NCBI RefSeq assembly: GCF_003856835.1
Contig: NZ_CP034145.1
Coordinates: forward strand, 2,046,001 to 2,110,000
Source of the DNA: Haloplanus aerogenes
GTDB taxonomy: Archaea > Halobacteriota > Halobacteria > Halobacteriales > Haloferacaceae
Reading direction: 5' to 3'
Length of the DNA stretch: 64,000 nucleotides
Below, in pieces: positions 62,143 through 64,000 of the stretch. A program made the translations under genes and the position numbers. How positions within the stretch are numbered: position 1 is the stretch's first letter; the number at the start of each line of letters is the position of its first letter. Under the pieces are notes generated by a model that had not been told where the DNA came from, searched no databases, and was given only the letters and a program-made list of their open reading frames with translations.

Positions 62143-63321
62143 ATGACTGCTCAGGTCGTCGTTCTCGGGTCCGGGTACGCGGGCGCGGGCGCCGTAAAAC
62201 GGTTCGAAGACGTGAACGACGGGACTGCCGAGCTGACGTGGATCTCCGAACACGACTACCATCTCGTCCTCCACGAGTCACACCGTGTCATCCGGGACAC
62301 GAGTGTCGCCTCCAAGGTCACCATCCCCGTCGACGAGATCAAGTCCCCGGAGACGACGTTCCGGCAGGATCGTGTCACCGACATCGACGTCGACGAGCGG
62401 ACCGTCCACTGCGAGGACGGCGAGCCGGTCGACTACGACTATCTTCTGGTCGCGCTGGGGAGCCGCACCGCCTTCTACGGGATCGAGGGGCTGAAGGAGT
62501 ACGCCCACACCCTCAAGAGCCTCGACGACGCGCGCGAGATGCACGAGGACGTGGCCGCCGCGGGGAGCGACGCCACTCGCTCCGACCCCGCACAGGTCGT
62601 CGTCGGCGGCGCCGGCCTCTCCGGTATCCAGTCTGCGGGCGAAGTCGCCGCCTATCGCGACGAACACCGCGCACCCATCGACGTGACGCTCGTCGAGGGC
62701 CTCGACGAGGTGTTCCCCGGGAACGACCCCGAACTGCAGGGGGCGCTCCGCAAGCGACTCGAAGAGGCCGGCGTCGACATCATGTGCGGCGAGTTCGTCT
62801 CGAAAGTCGACGAGGACACCATCTACGTCGGCGGCGGCGAGGACGAGGACCCGACGGAACTCGACTACGACGTCTTCCTCTGGACCGGCGGGATCACGGG
62901 ACAGGAAGAACTCGAAGACGCCAGCGTCGACAAGGACGACCGGAGTAACCGGGTGTACGCCGACCGCGACTTCCGCACGAGCGACGAGCGCGTGTTCGCC
63001 ATCGGTGACACCGCGCTGATCGAACAGGGGCCGGAGGAGTTCGCGCCGCCCACCGCACAGGCCGCGTGGCAGGCCGCCGAAGTCGCCGGCGAGAACCTCG
63101 TCCGGGCTGCGAAGGGGCAGTCGCTCCGAACGTGGACCTACGACGACAAGGGGACGCTCGTCTCCATCGGTGACGAGGCGGTCGCCCACGGTGTCGACGT
63201 ACTGCCGTTCAACACGTTCGGCGGTCTCGGCGCCGAGACGCTCAAGAAGTTCGTCGCCGCGCGCTGGATCGCGGACGTTTCCTCTATCGGCCGGGCGATC
63301 GACGCCTGGTCGGACATGTAA
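62143..63321 (+). CDS. NDH-2-like FAD/NAD(P)-dependent oxidoreductase
   Basis: This 392-residue flavoprotein starts MTAQVVVLGSGYAGAGAVKR with the FAD dinucleotide loop, has a second loop VVGGAGLSGIQSAGEVAAYR for NAD(P)H, and the C-terminal FAD motif RVFAIGDTALIEQG, all as in type II NADH dehydrogenase and related reductases. The tail (ETLKKFVAARWIADVSSIGR) may attach it to the membrane. It could reduce quinone from NADH without pumping ions. Confidence 0.88.
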   Translation: MTAQVVVLGSGYAGAGAVKRFEDVNDGTAELTWISEHDYHLVLHESHRVIRDTSVASKVTIPVDEIKSPETTFRQDRVTDIDVDERTVHCEDGEPVDYDYLLVALGSRTAFYGIEGLKEYAHTLKSLDDAREMHEDVAAAGSDATRSDPAQVVVGGAGLSGIQSAGEVAAYRDEHRAPIDVTLVEGLDEVFPGNDPELQGALRKRLEEAGVDIMCGEFVSKVDEDTIYVGGGEDEDPTELDYDVFLWTGGITGQEELEDASVDKDDRSNRVYADRDFRTSDERVFAIGDTALIEQGPEEFAPPTAQAAWQAAEVAGENLVRAAKGQSLRTWTYDDKGTLVSIGDEAVAHGVDVLPFNTFGGLGAETLKKFVAARWIADVSSIGRAIDAWSDM

Positions 63322-64000
63322 TCAGCGAGCGAACCACGCCGCGAGCGCCGCGCTCGACACCATTTCGACGACGCCGAACGCGACCGCCGGGAGGGACGAC
63401 ACTGTCGGCAGGCCAGCGGCGATCACGAGTGCCGCCGCGACGGCGAAATCCCGCATGCCGACCGAGAGTACCGACGCGATACGCGCCCGTCTGGACGCCC
63501 GACTCCCGACGAGATAGCCGACACCGTAGCCGGCGCCGTTCAGGGCGATGGCACCTATCACCACGCCGACCAACAGCGACATGTTCGAGCGGACGACGCC
63601 AGCGTTGGCGGCCGTCACACCGCCGATGATGAGCACGACCATCACGGCCGACACCGCCGGATAGTAGTCGTCGTAGCGGCCGACGCGGGACGGACGCCAC
63701 GTCCGCAGACCCACCGCGACGACCATCGGCACGACGACGGCCACGAGCAACTGTTCGACGAGTGGGAACACCGGCACGGCGACGCCGCCGCCGAGAATCG
63801 TGACGACCACGGGGACGAAGCCGACACTCCCGAGACCGACGAGAACGAGTACCGTCGTCGCCAGTGCCGTGTCGCCGTCGGCGAGGTCGGTCATCACCGG
63901 CGTCACGAGTTCTGGCGTCACCGCTCCCAGCACGACGAAGCCGACGGTAAGGGCTGGCGACAGCCCGAGTCCCCGGGCCACGCCGGCGGCCAGCAACGGC
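63322..64000 (-). CDS. BASS-family sodium-dependent transporter (5' end cut by window edge)
   Basis: About 226 residues of a membrane protein are visible with seven or more helices. GLSPALTVGFVVLGAVTPEL, DLADGDTALATTVLVLVGLG and VAVVVPMVVAVGLRTW match the bile acid/sodium symporter (SBF/BASS) family, which also imports organic acids. The N-terminus lies beyond base 64000. The stop is at 63322-63324, adjacent to the convergent NDH-2-like gene stop. Confidence 0.75.
   Translation of the reverse strand, partial: PLLAAGVARGLGLSPALTVGFVVLGAVTPELVTPVMTDLADGDTALATTVLVLVGLGSVGFVPVVVTILGGGVAVPVFPLVEQLLVAVVVPMVVAVGLRTWRPSRVGRYDDYYPAVSAVMVVLIIGGVTAANAGVVRSNMSLLVGVVIGAIALNGAGYGVGYLVGSRASRRARIASVLSVGMRDFAVAAALVIAAGLPTVSSLPAVAFGVVEMVSSAALAAWFAR

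Overview
The window is high-GC archaeal chromosome, almost certainly from a haloarchaeon (class Halobacteria). Evidence: very acidic proteins (Asp/Glu-rich, few Lys), archaeal-type ribosomal proteins S8e and S17e, a Tat-lipobox phosphate-binding protein, HTH_10/bat-type and FilR1-like regulators, RNA 2'-phosphotransferase, coenzyme F420 biosynthesis (CofD), a haloarchaeal narABCGHJ-type nitrate reductase operon, and many leaderless genes with a TATA element about 25-30 bases before ATG or GTG. I see no CRISPR array, tRNA, rRNA, complete insertion sequence or prophage.

Layout. 1-3054: F420-associated zincin, small membrane and SnoaL-like genes, an ICMT-like methyltransferase, a bat-type regulator. 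3043-9656: phosphate module pstS-pstC-pstA-pstB with phoU on the minus strand and a divergent AbrB-PhoU regulator. 9653-14220: rps8e, an unassigned hairpin-rich non-coding stretch, TrkA/RCK protein, PNPOx-like protein, EamA transporter, HTH regulator, small zinc-ribbon proteins. 15275-18050: a GT4 glycosyltransferase flanked by two outward-facing copies of the same two-gene membrane cassette. 18104-22244: an orphan membrane protein and a divergent pair made of an extended PcrB/GGGP-synthase-like enzyme and a helical protein with a DDVDD motif. 22332-25915: aspartoacylase-like enzyme, kptA with an in-frame palindromic insert, sucCD.

26127-37260 is a tightly overlapping respiratory nitrate reductase operon: four-TM NarA, Rieske NarB, cytochrome b NarC, a small membrane protein, NarG, NarH, an EBDH-gamma-like heme subunit, the chaperone NarJ, a membrane protein, a HEAT-repeat protein and an Mrp ATPase fused to MIP18 and DUF2249 domains. 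NarB/NarC should pass quinol electrons through the heme subunit and NarH to the Tat-exported, outward-facing NarG, while NarJ, the HEAT protein and Mrp probably help cofactor assembly.

37347-47489: a deaminase, a quinone-oxidoreductase-like enzyme, an SDR, two sensor kinases, tandem NSS transporters, and pccB-pccX. 47524-51123: a large palindrome, rps17e and a cofD-TIM barrel-CitG-like-DUF447 operon. 51285-56715: PAC2 protein, grpE, dnaK, dnaJ and a truncated acyl-CoA-synthetase-like gene. 56794-64000: an AtoE-type transporter, a CBS protein with an HPF-like C-terminus, an acetyltransferase, pyrimidine salvage genes (cdd, udp), an NDH-2-like flavoprotein and a BASS-type transporter cut by the right edge.
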